From Persicaria tinctoria (Eukaryota; Streptophyta; Magnoliopsida; Caryophyllales; Polygonaceae), in assembly GCA_037127255.1 (NCBI GenBank), contig JBANSL010000014.1, positions 64,681,646 through 64,745,645 on the forward strand: 64,000 nt of DNA, in the 5' to 3' direction. A program made the translations under genes and the position numbers. The notes under the pieces are model-generated. The model ran no database searches. It saw nothing but the letters and a program-made list of their open reading frames with translations, and was not told where the DNA came from. Shown here one piece after another: positions 32,948 through 44,621 of this stretch. Every line of letters begins with the position of its first letter. Position 1 is the first letter of the stretch.

Positions 32948-35815
32948 TCAAGGACCATTAGTGTGGGACCCGCTCATGCTTGACCCTTCTTCTGGATCAT
33001 CTAGGTCCTGATGGTAGTATGCAAGCTCAGCTAACAGGTGGTTGCTTGCATTATCTTCCTTCTCTTTCTTCTTCTTCCTTCCAGCTCTTAGTTTCCGCTG
33101 ATTCTCTCGCCACGGGGCCTTACCTCCCCTTAAATTATTGAAAATTTTCTTTATGGACTGAGAGGGAGTAGGATTCATACCTGATCTTACCTTTTCAGAC
33201 CCAAAACAGAAATCTTTGGGCTTGGGGCTAGTCGATGTCGAGTACTGCTGGTCGACCTCGAGTACAGGGACCCCATACTTAGGCTCTGGGCAAGTCATTG
33301 GCTCAACAGAGGAAGTCGACATCAACTGAGGCTTGTCGAGATCGAGTAGAACCCTTGTTGAGATCGAGTTGCTTTTGTCGACCTCGAGTATAATGCTGGC
33401 GCTTTCCTCTATTGTTTGCTAGGTCATGTGGTTGTTGATTCTTTTCACCTCCAGCCATGAAATTTCCCCTTTTGCAGGGCCAAAAGAGAAATCCAAAACC
33501 TCATCGCCTATGGTGAAGGTGAGCGAGCGATTCTTAACACTAATTCTGGCATCTGCAGTAGCTAAGAATGGTCTACCAAGAATAATAGGGCTAGTAGGAT
33601 CTTCAGCACAGTCTATAATAAGGAAATTTGCTGGAACAAAGAATTTACCAACCTGGACGGGGACATTCTCCACTATACCTGTAGGGATGATCACTGTATT
33701 GTTTGCCATGTATAGATTGGCATCCACAGGATCTATGCATCCTATCTTTACCTTCCGCCAGATTGATAAAGGCATGATGCTCACACTTGCTCCTAAATCA
33801 CACAGAGACTCATATTTATATTGTCCAAAACCCACAGTAACAGAAAACTTACCAGGGCCAGGTCTCTTTTCAGGGAAGTGGAGTACTTTGCATTTGCCTG
33901 CGATCTCTGAGATGGATCGCTTCTTACTTAGGATTTCGTTCAGAAATTTGACATATCCAGGCATCTCTTGCAGGGCTTCTGTAAAAGGAATAGAAACATT
34001 TAGTTCTTGCAGCATATTAACAAATCTGGTAAACCTACCTGCAATGGGATCTTTCTGTGCTTTGGAAGGGAAAGGTAGTGGCTTTTTCTGCTTTGGAGCC
34101 AGATCAGACGTCGGAGGTGTTGCAGAGTCGTCGACGTCGGCTTGCTGTTCCTCGATCTCGACCAGAGGCTCCTCGAGATCGACTTGGGTGGTCGACTTCG
34201 ACTTGCTGGGCTGCGAAGTGGAGTCCGAGCTCAGTTTTTAGTCTGTGTCGGGCAGCTTCTTGTCCAGGTCGAGTACGCTCTCCTCGAGATTGAGTAGACT
34301 CTGCTCTGTATCGAGTTGCTGCTCTGCCTTGCCTTGCTGTTTCCCGACCTCTGGCTCGTGTAATTGATGCCCACTTCTGAGTTTGATAGCTGCGACGTGT
34401 CCGGTCTTCCCCTTAGGATTTGGTTCTGTTTGCCTAGGGAGCTGTCCGGATGGTCGTGGGATCTGTGCGGCGATTTGACCCATCTACGTCTCTATTCCCC
34501 TTTTCCAGATGTCCAGTTCTCCAAATTTTGTAGTGATGTTCTGGAACTGGTTGTTGATGGTGCCTTGATTCCGACGCATCTCCTCAAGGATCAGCTGTAG
34601 ATCATCCTTCTTTTGATCCCTTTCTGGATTTCCTGGAGCTCTGTAGGGTCGGGGGTGCCTAGGAGGACCTTGGTTCCACTTTGGTTGATAGAACCTTTGA
34701 TCTCCCATATAGCGATTGGGACCCCCTGCGTAAGCTGCCTCCTCATGTGTCCCTGCCATCCTGACTTGCTCAGTGTGTGGGCACTCAGTAGTGATGTGCC
34801 GCTGTGATCCGCATTCGATGCAAGGCTGGTTGACAGACAGATATTTGACTTGCTTGAGGAGCTTGCGATTCTGGTCTCTGTAGAACTGCTCCATGACATC
34901 TGGGTCAATCTCCTTTGCTGGCTCATAGATTGGCATAGATGGTGCTGGCCTGGCATAGGAGTTCTCCTCATAGTTTGCGGTAGACCCATATTTGTTGTCA
35001 TAATTGGTGAGCTTGTCTAGCATACCCCAGGCGTCAATCGGTGGCATCGTCAGATACTCAAATCGAGTATATTGATTGATTCTGTCCTTAGTGACTTGAT
35101 CAAGAGAGTTGAAGAAGATCTCCTGAATGACGTAGGGTGGCTGTCCATGAGTAGGGCAAGATCGCAGCAGTTCCTTGTAGCATTCCCATGCCTTTGCCAG
35201 CGGTTCCCCAGACTTCTGTTTTAAGGCGGTGATTTTATGGAGGAGGAGTGCTGTCTTGGCGGGTGGGAAGAATTTATTCAGAAACTCTTGCTCTACTTGG
35301 GCCCATGTTGTGAGTGATCTTGGTTTCAGCCCTTCAAGCCACTTCAGTGCAGGCCCAGTGAGAGACCAGCGAAAAGCCTTCATCTTGACATATTTCAGAG
35401 TTGTACCTTCAGCAAGAGTACGACACATGTCAGAAAAGTTGGTAATATGTTCAAGAGGACACTCATTAAATTTGCCATAAAAAGCATTATTTTTAAGCTC
35501 TATAAGAAATTGAGTGCGAATTTCAAAGGAGTTTTCAGGGATTAGAATCGCCGATTCAGGCACGACGAGCGTTGGATGCATATAATCCTCTGTAGTGGTT
35601 GGGAACTGGGCAAGCTTAGCTTCTGCTTGTTCCCTTGCTGCTTTCTTAGCGGCGATAGTAGCATCCTTAGCGGCTAGTTCCCTTGTGAGCCTCGCAATCA
35701 GCTGTTCTTGTGTCTCAGCAGCCGCCATGGCTCTTTGTAGTTTAGCTCTGATGTGTAGAAGGCGCTCTGGTTCGTCTAAGCCGTCAAACTCAAGTGGTTG
35801 ACCAGAACGGCGCAT
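32948..35815 (-). pseudogene. gag-protease polyprotein of the Athila/Tat-like element, three in-frame stops
   Basis: One minus-strand frame runs from the ATG at 35815 to 32948, interrupted only by TAG at 34484-34486, TAA at 34238-34240 and TAG at 33419-33421. The N-terminus has a charged, coiled-coil-like stretch (codons about 20-70). The retrotransposon gag core follows (LTGPALKWLEGLKP, then EFLNKFFPP), and then a zinc knuckle CIECGSQRHITTEC of CX2CX4HX4C type near 34790-34835. Next come GQIAAQIPRPSGQLP and a retropepsin-like protease with DLGASVSIMPLS (near 33790), the form common in Athila/Tat elements, and later ILGRPFLATA. The last 125 codons have no recognised domain. Acidic linkers such as LEVDK, LDLDK and VDLEEP are encoded by the CTCGA-rich DNA motif. 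Gag would form particles and bind RNA, and protease would mature it. Confidence 0.85.
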
Positions 35816-35877
35816 ACACCTGTAAAGTAACTCAAAGCAGATGTGAGATTTAACTACCTAAGGCGCGAATGATAGCT

Positions 35878-35895
35878 TCCCCGGCAACGGCGCCA
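35878..35895 (-). other. primer-binding site (Asp tRNA type)
   Basis: The plus strand reads TCCCCGGCAACGGCGCCA, identical to the 3' end of plant Asp tRNA, so the minus-strand RNA would pair with it. It lies 3 bp from the LTR end. Asp priming fits the Athila/Tat branch of Gypsy elements. Confidence 0.85.
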
Positions 35896-35898
35896 ATT

Positions 35899-37735
35899 TT
35901 TTGATAGGAGGATATCGAGAATGCAAATTAAAATATGAATAAAGTACAACAAACCAGATTCCGTCCCTTGCAAATGATTACAAGACTTCCTCCCGATGCA
36001 GTAGTGGGAAGCCGGGATCGATCCACGAGGAAGCGTGTCAGCGGATCCTAGGCAGTAGAGAAATCTCACAGAAGTCGACAACAAGTGTCCTAGATCTCGA
36101 GTATAGCAACTCGACAGAAGATCGGACAGTCAAACACAGAAGCAGCAACTCGGCGGTTTCTGGTTGATCTCGACAAGAGCCTACTCGAGATCAAGTTGGG
36201 TCTTCGTCGACTGCGGCTTGGTTTGGTGGAGGACCTGCACATAAAAGCTACAGCGACCTTGTTCGAAGATCAGTAACTAAAGATCGAGGAGTGCTAGTCG
36301 ATCTCGAGGAAAACAGAAACTAAAACGAAAGAAAATAAAGTAAAGGCAATTGCTTTGGGATCTCGAAATAAACTATAAAATACTTCCAAGATTGGGGTTT
36401 GCAACAACGATAACCAAGCATGCATAAGGCAAGAATAAGACAGATAATCATATATTTTGCATCAAAGGACTAAGCTTTTGCCTTTTCCAACAATTAGACA
36501 ACTCTTTCAAGAAACTCTAATTGTCTCTACTGATTTTATGTTTACAAACCAAGTTGTTAGCATGGACATCCATTAGATGGGTAATAAACACACAACAAGT
36601 AGCAGATGCTTTAAAACACGATAAAAGTCAGATCTTTACCTACAACACGCATGGCTATCGTTGGGCTCGCCCCAACCCTAGAAGTGGGTGGACTACTCGC
36701 GCTTCATCGCAACCTCAGACATTGATTGATGAAAAGAAACTAATTGCATTAAATTAAACAGAGCTTACAACCAAAGGAAGCCAATTTCGCTCTCGCTTTA
36801 CCAACTCCTCTTGGCCACTCACTCTCTCTCTCTTTCCCTACTACTTCTCCTACTGAATTTGAATGATTAAAACTCAGCCCCATGGGCTTTATTTATAGCT
36901 TTCTACTCCTTGCTATTCAAGGATAGAAATATCTATCTATATCTAAAAAGCATTAAAGATAAATAAATGGAACAACATAATTAAATCTAAAAAGGGAAAT
37001 TATATCTAAAAGTAGGTAGAATGTCTTCTTGTTGATAGATCTTGTCTTCCATAGATAGAACTTGATGGATCTCGGATAGACTCGGCAATCTTCGGCCCGA
37101 AGGATTCCCAAACCGAGTAGGATAGATCAAAACGTGTTACGCGGCTTCTGGAAGCTTCCTCGATCTCGAGTAAGCCTACTCGATCTCGAGTAGAAGTGTC
37201 GTCGACTGGGCTACCTCTGCGTCTCGGGTTGCTGGTCCTCGACAGGCTCGGATAGGGCTCACTAGTGTACTCGATCTCGAGGACCTCTCCTCGATCTCGA
37301 GTTGGGTGGCCTTATCGACCAGGTCTTCTCGGCAGCGTCGGGTAGATCCTCTCGATGTGCTCGGTCATGGCTCCATGGCTTTGTCGATCTCGAGTTGTGG
37401 CACTCGATCTCGACGAGGGTATGGGGTCGGTTTCTTAGTCTTCAGCTTCTCGACATGGGCTCCTCGATCCTGGTAGGTGTCTAGGCATGGCTTATCGAGA
37501 TCGACTATGGTTTGTCGATGTCGAGTAATTTTGAGCTCCGGTTCTTGCTTCTTGATTTTCTCCCGAAATGGTTCCATATTCTGCAATATTAAACAGAAAC
37601 TTATGTAGATCTCCATTTCTGACAAATTAACATATACTACATAAATCCGACATATTCCCAACCCGAAATATGCAAAAAATGTAAAGAATATGGAACTAAA
37701 ATATGCATAAAGACATGGCTACTTTGGAGACATCA
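35899..37735 (-). repeat. 5' LTR of the Athila/Tat-like element
   Basis: The minus strand starts TGATGTCTCC at 37735. The inner end reads CCTATCAAAA where the 3' LTR has CCTATCAACA, a one-base loss of the CA terminus. A TATA motif (TATAAATAAAGCCC, minus strand) lies near 36886-36900. Dense CTCGATCTCGAG-like words occur at 37158-37310 and 37380-37530. Confidence 0.85.
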
Positions 37736-37747
37736 TCCTCTCTATCC

Positions 37748-37832
37748 ATGGAGAATCAGATCCCGCAACCGCCAGCGAATCCGCTGCCAACCTCCCTCCA
37801 TCTATCGCAACCGCCGGCAGCAGCACCATCTT
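37748..37832 (+). pseudogene. exon-like start of an unrecognised gene, 5' piece
   Basis: An ATG at 37748 opens a G+C-rich, proline-rich frame (MENQIPQPPANPLP...) that runs to the ATCTT duplication where a solo LTR is inserted. Removing the LTR and one ATCTT joins it in frame to 39353, and the combined frame stays open for about 70 codons before a TAG near 39487. The upstream Gypsy element ends only 7 bp before this ATG, so the old leader is also interrupted. I do not recognise the product. A plant nuclear gene's first exon is plausible. Confidence 0.4.
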
Positions 37833-39347
37833 TGAAGTGCGAAATAGGCAGATAAAAGGCAAACAAATACTCTAGCAAGGAGAGAAGAATAGAGTATGCA
37901 AACTTTTCGTAAATGCTGAAACTGGTAAGATCTTACCGCCAGAGGTAAGACCTTATCTGTAAAACAGTAGCAAGTTAAGCACAAAATAACGAATAAGAAG
38001 TAAAGACAAACACAAGCACGAATGTAAAGAGTAGAAAGTAAAGAACACGATACTTGTTAACGAGGTTCGCCACAACCGCCTACGTCCCTGCCTAAGGTTA
38101 TCCAACCCATAGAATTCAACAACTTTATTTCACTTTATCTTATGAGCCCTAGATACAACCTCTAGAAGACCTTTCCTCTTCTAGACTACTTCTTATCTAG
38201 CAACCCAAACACACCAGTGAAACAAAGTCCTACCGATACCGAAGTATCTATACGTTTGGGTAGAGATGTACCCTTAGTATAACCTAGAATGAATTGTATG
38301 ATAAAGCTCAATGTAAACCTCACAAACTCTCAAAGAAATAAAACACTTAAACCAATAGAGAGATGTGAGATCTGATGCTTACAGGAGACGAGATTGGCAG
38401 AAGACGTTATGCGATGTAGGTGTCTATGTTCTGCAATCTTCTCTTCTCCTTAAATAGGCCTGCACGTCCAACTCTGAAATTTTAACGTTTGAATGTTTGC
38501 TTCACAGTTGTTGAGACGTTGCACTAAATCCAACTGGGAGAGATCTTCAGCCTTTTGAAAAGCGTTCCAGAACCTTCGACTGAGATAACCCTGGGATTTT
38601 GTTGATTGGAACGTTGAAGATAGCTGCATACTAGTTCAATCAAAATCCCTGCAAAATCTCAACAAACTATTTAATATATATGGGATAGATGAGATAGAAT
38701 TTAAAACTCAACATCTTAAACTAAACTCCAATACATAATTCTGGAATTGGCCCAACATTTTAGGCCCAATAAAATACTTTTACTTAGACCCAATAATATA
38801 CTAGATCTAGTTAAATAGGCACAATAGAAATTAGGCCCAATATCTCAAACTAGATTCACAATGGAATTCTGGAGCTAGCCCAATATATTAGACCCAATAT
38901 CAAATTGAGCTTTAGAGCTGTAGACATAGCACAAATTAGGCCCATTAAAAATTAGGCCAAATTGCCTTGAATCCGAATCATTCAATATGCTTCATAGAAA
39001 ACTTGAGCCAATACGGTAAGGTCTTGAAACTGTTTTGGTACTTATGGTTTGTTTTAAAACATTGAAGACAACTTAGAGACTGGTTCAACCAAATCTCTTG
39101 AAAATCTGAACAAACCAACAACCTTTTGAATTTGAAGATTGCTCCACAAAATCTTCAAAGAAGCTTCTAGAAAGTCAACCCCAAATCTTGAATAACCAAA
39201 TCAAATCCTGCACAAAATCTCCAACAAATAATTAAATATAAATCCCAATGAATAATCTAATTGATATTTGTATAAAATAAATACTGCATTTCTTTGTCTT
39301 CCGTCATAATAACAAACATATAATATAACATCAAGATAGAGTCAACA
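37833..39347 (-). mobile_element. solo LTR, probably Copia type
   Basis: The 1515-bp sequence begins TGAAGTGCGAAATAG and ends GAGTCAACA. It is flanked by the perfect duplication ATCTT (37828-37832 and 39348-39352). The block AACGAGGTTCGCCACAACCG near 38060 and the minus-strand CCTATTTAAGG TATA-like motif (about 38451) are reminiscent of LTRs of SIRE/Maximus-like Copia elements, read on the minus strand. No primer-binding site or coding sequence adjoins it, so it is a solo LTR. It splits the exon-like sequence at 37748 and 39353. Confidence 0.85.
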
Positions 39348-39352
39348 ATCTT

Positions 39353-39500
39353 CTCCTCCCTTGTCGGAATCGCCCATGGAAGCCTCGCCCAGCAACACCG
39401 GAGCTCCGCTTCTCCGCCTTCGACCGCCGCTTCTCCTCCTTTCTCGTCGAGAGAAACCTTTCAAGCTAGGGTTTCGATATGCGAGGTAGGAGTTTGGGAA
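39353..39500 (+). pseudogene. exon-like sequence, 3' piece of the split unrecognised gene
   Basis: This G+C-rich segment continues the frame of 37748-37832 across the solo LTR, up to a TAG near 39487. A GAG|GTAGG donor-like site lies at about the same point, so the exon could end before the stop. An alternative frame with FSAFDRRFSSFLVERN is also open here, and I cannot decide between them. No downstream exon is recognised. Confidence 0.35.
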
Positions 39501-39906
39501 ATTCTTCAGCCTAGCGAGACCATGGATCAGTGAATGAGTTTGGGAAATTCTTCTTGTCGATCTGGTTAGTTTCGGCTATCAGAAATTAGGGATTTCCCTG
39601 TAAAACTGTGAAGGGGCTTTCCGTTCCCCGTCAAGGACGGATCTAGGGGTGAGCTGGTGTGTGCTACAGCACACCCCATGTTATTAGTGTTATATAAAAT
39701 AGAGGTATGTTAATAACAAATTGCTTCACTGGCAAACCTGGTAGGGACTGAGGAGGGAAGCGAGGGAGACGTGAGTTTGAATCCCAACGGCCCTCTTTAT
39801 ATAGTTAATATTCTTCTTTTTTTTTTTACCCTTTTCGTGGCTTCTTTGCTGTCATTACTGACCCTCATCATGCAGTGAAATTGTTCCAAATTAATCATTT
39901 GCTAAA
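39501..39906. other. genic flank with a tRNA-like module
   Basis: No protein is recognised here. TGGCAAACCTGGTAG (A-box-like, about 39732) and GAGTTTGAATCCC (B-box-like, about 39770) are spaced as in tRNA-derived SINEs, but no flanking duplication was identified. The end of the stretch contains the first copy of GTGAAATTGTTCCAAATTAATC, repeated beyond the Copia element. Confidence 0.45.
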
Positions 39907-40212
39907 TGTGAATCGACAATGAAATCTGTGTTTGGATATTGATTAAAGAAGAAGAAATTGGATGATCAAATGAAACAAGGGATTCTGTAATGGATGAAAC
40001 AGTGAACATCCATGGTGGCTGCAGAGCGAGGAAGAGAGGGAGAGAAAAGAACCTTCTTGATTGATTCCAAAATTCTGACAAATTACAGAGGTGGTACCCA
40101 ATATATATAAGATGAAAAAATATGTTATGATAGAATTGGTTGGGTGTGACGCAGCACACAAGAAGCACTAGGACATTAGCACAAAACGCATAACTTTAGA
40201 CATAGCTCAACA
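39907..40212 (-). repeat. 3' LTR of the 39907-44927 Copia element
   Basis: This LTR matches 44622-44927 with about five substitutions. The polypurine tract GAAGGGGGG (minus strand) abuts it at 40213. Confidence 0.9.
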
Positions 40213-40225
40213 CCCCCCTTCAAAC

Positions 40226-43200
40226 TTAGGGTGGTGACATCCCAAGTTTGGTAAGGAGTTCATCTTGCTGGTGTGATGGTAAGATTTTTGTGAGGACATC
40301 AGCTAGCTGAGAATGTGATGGGACGAAGCAAAGATCTAATAGACCATCCATGACCTTTTCTCGTGTGAAATGACAATCGATTTCAATATGTTTTATGCGT
40401 TCATGAAAAACCGGGTTTTTAGCAATCTGAATGGCCGATTGATTATCACAAAATAGAGTCGTTGGCTTAGTTGGAGGAGTGCCAAGTTCTTCAAGTAAAC
40501 GTACCAGCCATGTGACTTCAGCAGCAGTTTGGGCCATGGCTCTATATTCGGCCTCAGAAGAGCTTCTAGAGACAACACTTTGTTTCTTGGAACGCCAGCT
40601 GATGGCAGATTGACCAAGTAGAATCACAAAACCAGTAACAGATCTTCGAGAATGTGCACATGAGGCCCAATCAGAATCAGCATAAGCAACAATTGAGGGG
40701 GTGTCAAATCCCTTAAGAACAATTCCTTGATTGAGGGTACCAGCAACATATCGAAGTGTATGATGTAAAGCTGCAAGATGAGAGGTGCAAGGAGCTTGCA
40801 TAAACTGAATTAATGTCTGAACAACAAACGAGAGATCAGGACGTGTGTTGGTCAAATAATTGAGCTTGCCAACCATTTTCCTATAATATGTAGCATCTGT
40901 AATTGGATCACCATCAGAAGGGAGAAGCTTCAATCGATGAGGAAGAGGAGTGCACACAGGGGAAATAGAATCCATAGCTGCGTCTGTAAGCAATTCTTTG
41001 ATGAATTTATGCTGAGATAAGTGGATTCCTTGAGAGCTGTAGCTAACTTCAAAGCCCAAGAAATAATGAAGATGACCGAGATCCTTGATGCTGAAGTCGT
41101 GATCTAAGAAATGCTTGAGATGCTGAACCTCAGAGGAATTTGAGCCAGTTACCAGCAAGTCACCAACATAAATGGCCACAATGGTAATGTGGTTCTCTGC
41201 ATGCTTGGTGAAGAGAGAATGATCTAACTTGGACTGAGATTATCCAAGAGAAATAAGAGAAGAAGAGAGTTTCTGAAACCACTGGCGGCTGGCCTGTTTT
41301 AAGCCATAAAGGGACTTCTGTAATTTACATACCATGTTAGGTGGAGCTGTAAGACCTTCAGGCAGTTTCATATAAACCTCATAGAGATCACCGTGACGAA
41401 AGGCATTATTTACATCCATTTGATGAATATCCCAGCCTTTGGAAGCAGCTAATGCAATGATAGTTCTGATGGTTGGCATCTTGACAACCAGGGAGAATGT
41501 TTCATGATAATCAATGCCAGCAGTTTGAGTGAATCCCTTTTCAACCAAACGAGCTTTGTGACGTTCAAGAGAACCATCATATTTGAGTTTAACTTTATAA
41601 ACCCATCTGCAGCCTATGGCCTTTTTGCCAGTTGGAAGAGTTACCAAAGACCAAGTTTTGTTAGCAGTTAAGGCATCAAGTTCCTTTTTCATAGCTAAAG
41701 TCCAATTGGGATCTTGAATAGCTTCTTTGTATGTAGTAGGTTCAATGTAAGATGATATTTGAGAGAGAAGAGCATGGGAAGTGGTAGGAAAGGTAGTAGC
41801 AAAGAATGAGCTAGGATGATGATCATAGTGGGACAGGGAACACACATTGCACACATAGTCTTTAAGATGAGCAGGAGGGCCATGAATTCTAGTGGATCTT
41901 CGAAGTGGTGGAGGTGGTGGTGAAGGTGATATATGAGGTGATGAAGAAGAGGTAGGAGGAGATGAAGAGGAAGGGGACTGGTTGACAGGAGAGGGTTGGT
42001 CAGTATGAGTGGGGAGAAAAATGGAAGAAGGAAAGGAAGTGGTAGATGAATCAGAAACTGAAGGTGGTAAATGTGTATTTGAATGTAGTGAAGGAGAGTG
42101 AAAGGGGAAGTTATACTCAAAAAATGTAACATCTCTGGTGTGAATGAGCAGCTGTGTATGAAGGTTTAAGACAGTGTAGGCACTCTTGCCTTGAGAATAT
42201 CCCAAGAAAACACAAGGTGTGGCACGAGGACAAAACTTATCTCGTCCTCTTTTCAATGTGCTGACAAAGCATAAGCAACCAAAGACTCGTAGATGAGAAT
42301 AAGATGGTGGCTTCTGAAATAGCATTTCATAAGGTGATTTCTGATTCAACACGGGTAAAGGAGAACGATTAATGAGATAGGTTGTTGTCAATAGACATTC
42401 TCCCCAAAAACGCAGAGGAAGGTAGGACTGAAATTTGAGAGCTCGTGCAACCTCAAGCAAATGTTTGTGTTTCCTTTCCACCGCTCCATTTTGTTGTGGA
42501 GAATCCACATAACTTGTTTGATGAATGATGCCTTGACTGGCAAAAAATTGGGACAAGAGACCTTCATGGAATTCAGCTACATTATCTGATCTCATGACTT
42601 TGATTGTGGTTTGAAATTGAGTATGAATTAGGGACACAAATGATTTAATAATGTGTAAGGTGCTGGTTTTGGAAGCCATGAGGTAAGTCCAAGTGCACTT
42701 AGGGAAATCATCCACCAAGGTGATGAAGTATCTGAAACCATTGTGAGTTGGCTCACGGTAAGGACCCCATGTGTCAAAGTAAACCAGTTGAAAAGGTGTA
42801 GAAGATTGTGTTTGTCTCAAGAAAAATGGTTTCCTGTGTTGCTTAGCCTGAGGGCAAATTTGACACACAACAGATGGTGGTATAGCAGAAATAGAAGCAT
42901 CAACATGTCTTAATGGAGCGAAAGGCAGGTGGCCCATACGACAGTGAAGAAGTTCAGAATTACAAGATGCTTGAAAACTAGCATCATTGGTCTCATTAGA
43001 ATTATTACATGGCAAAAAGATGTTCTGCAAAACAGAAGTTAAAGAAGAAAATTCTTCCAGCTCATAGGGAGTGTGTGCAATGTATAGACCATTATCTTCA
43101 CTTCCAATCACCACATGCTTCTTCATCAAAGGGGCCTGAATAATACAAGATGTGGGGGTGAAAAGGACATTAGAATTGGAATCAAGGATCAGTTTGTGAA

Positions 43201-44605
43201 TGGATAGAAGGTTATAATGAAAATCTGGGACATGTAACACATTGTGGAGGGAAAGGGATGGGGATAAGGCCACTGATCCTAATGAAGAAACAATTGCTTT
43301 ATGATTATTAGGTAATGTAATGTGAGATGGTTTATGTAAAGATTTAAAAGAGTGAAAAAGAGTATGGTTAGGAGTCATATGATCAGTGGCTCCACTATCC
43401 AAGATCCAATTAGAATTCAACTTTGAAGAAAAGAGACAAGTACCTTTACCTGCTAACCATGTTGTGGGCTCTGTGTTGTCATGGCCTTTCAGAAGATTCA
43501 CAAGCTGTTGATATTGCTCCTGAGTGAGGGAAGAAACTCCAGCAGCAATCTTCTTCCCTTTAGAGGCACCATTGTCAGTTGGGTAGCCATGTAACTTCCA
43601 GCATTTGTCAACCAAATGACCAAGAGATTTGCAGTGTGTACAATAAGGCCTTGAACCATTAGTTCCTGTGTTTGGATAGCCATGAAGCTTCCAACACTTG
43701 TCCATGGCATGCCCACCTACTTTGCAATGTTCACAAAAGACACCAGATACAGATGAAGTGGGATAGCCATGGATTTTCCAACACTTATCCATGGCATGCC
43801 CTGCCACCTTACAATGATCACAAAACAAGGATTTCTTAGGTGGTCCACTAGCTGAGCGAGATTGCTGAGAAGCAAAGGCAGTACTCTCAGTACTAGAGCC
43901 AGATTTGAAATTTCGCCGTTGTTCATCCTGGATCAGAAATCTGTATGCCTCATCTATGTTTGGTGGCGACGTCATCATCAAAATATTGCCTCTAACAACA
44001 TTGTAGACATCATTCAAACCCATGAGAAAGTTGACAACTTGTTGATTTTGGATCAAGTTCATCACAGAAGGATTTGAACCACATTCACAGGCTTGATACT
44101 TAACAAGCATCACATATTCATCCCATAAATGTTTAAACTTAGTAAAGTACTCAGGAATTCCTAGACTCCCTTGTTCAATAGCAACAAGATCCTTCTGAAT
44201 CTGATACAACCTAGTTCGATTTGAGGTTCCAAAACGATTCTCAAGATCATTCCAAATTTGTTTTGCAGTGCGACAATACAAAGCAGATTCAGCAATATCT
44301 TTTTCTACTGAATGAATAAGCCAAGACATTACCATATTGTTGCATCTATCCCACAAATGCAGCAAGGGTGAAGTGGCTTCTGGTCTTTGACACGAGCCTG
44401 TAACAAAACCAAGTTTGTTTTTGGCCATGAGAGACATCTCCACTGACCTTCCCCGGTGACTGTAATTGTGACCATCAAGCAGTCGAGTAGACAAGACGTA
44501 GCTTGGATGATCTGAGTGATGAAGAAACAGTTCATCCATAGGATCAACTGTGACCACATTTGTACGAACGGTGTTTTCGAACTCATTTTGATTCTCTGTA
44601 CTCAT
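40226..44605 (-). pseudogene. Copia gag-pol polyprotein with one in-frame stop and a mutated RT active site
   Basis: The frame starts with ATG at 44605, 4 bp past the primer-binding site, and runs to 40226, broken once by TAA at 41240-41242. Gag (codons about 1-270) is followed by three CX2CX4HX4C zinc knuckles ([42 protein letters not shown]) instead of the usual one. Then come the aspartic protease (LDSGATDHM), the pre-integrase HxxxH/CxxC module ([15 protein letters not shown]), and the integrase core ([27 protein letters not shown]). The reverse transcriptase follows ([15 protein letters not shown]), and after the stop the RNase H (ADSDWAS, SSSEAEYRA, CDNQSA). The catalytic YVDD of RT reads YVGD (Gly codon at 41162-41164), which should abolish polymerase activity. 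Confidence 0.92.
43590..43840 (-). repeat. tandem zinc-knuckle units in gag
   Basis: Three units of roughly 80-100 bp, each encoding a CX2CX4HX4C knuckle followed by W-K-[IL]-H-G-Y-P, lie head-to-tail. The first two are nearly identical in the GGCATGCCATGGA core, and the third is more diverged. This is a local duplication of the RNA-binding module. Confidence 0.85.
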
Positions 44606-44609
44606 CGTA

Positions 44610-44621
44610 GCTCTGATACCA
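44610..44621 (-). other. primer-binding site (initiator Met tRNA)
   Basis: The minus strand reads TGGTATCAGAGC, directly abutting the LTR at 44622 with no gap. The gag ATG follows 4 bp further on. Confidence 0.92.

Larger units (their letters stand above)
29033..37735 (-). mobile_element. Athila/Tat-like Gypsy element with gag-protease only
   Basis: The element is bounded by LTRs of about 1.8 kb and the perfect 5-bp duplication TCCTC (29028-29032 and 37736-37740). A primer-binding site identical to the complement of the Asp-tRNA 3' end lies next to the right LTR, so it runs on the minus strand. The order in that direction is LTR, primer-binding site, gag, protease, about 2 kb of non-coding DNA, polypurine tract, LTR. 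Reverse transcriptase, RNase H and integrase are absent, so it depends on a helper. Short CTCGA/TCGAG words are scattered through the LTRs, the non-coding part and the linker regions of the gag-protease frame. Confidence 0.85.

Noticed and set aside
33426..34241. 271-codon plus-strand frame
   Set aside because: It is antisense to the gag-protease frame and has no protein-like features.
41695..42132. 145-codon minus-strand frame, leucine-rich
   Set aside because: It is an alternative frame of the Copia polyprotein in its low-complexity Ser/Pro region.
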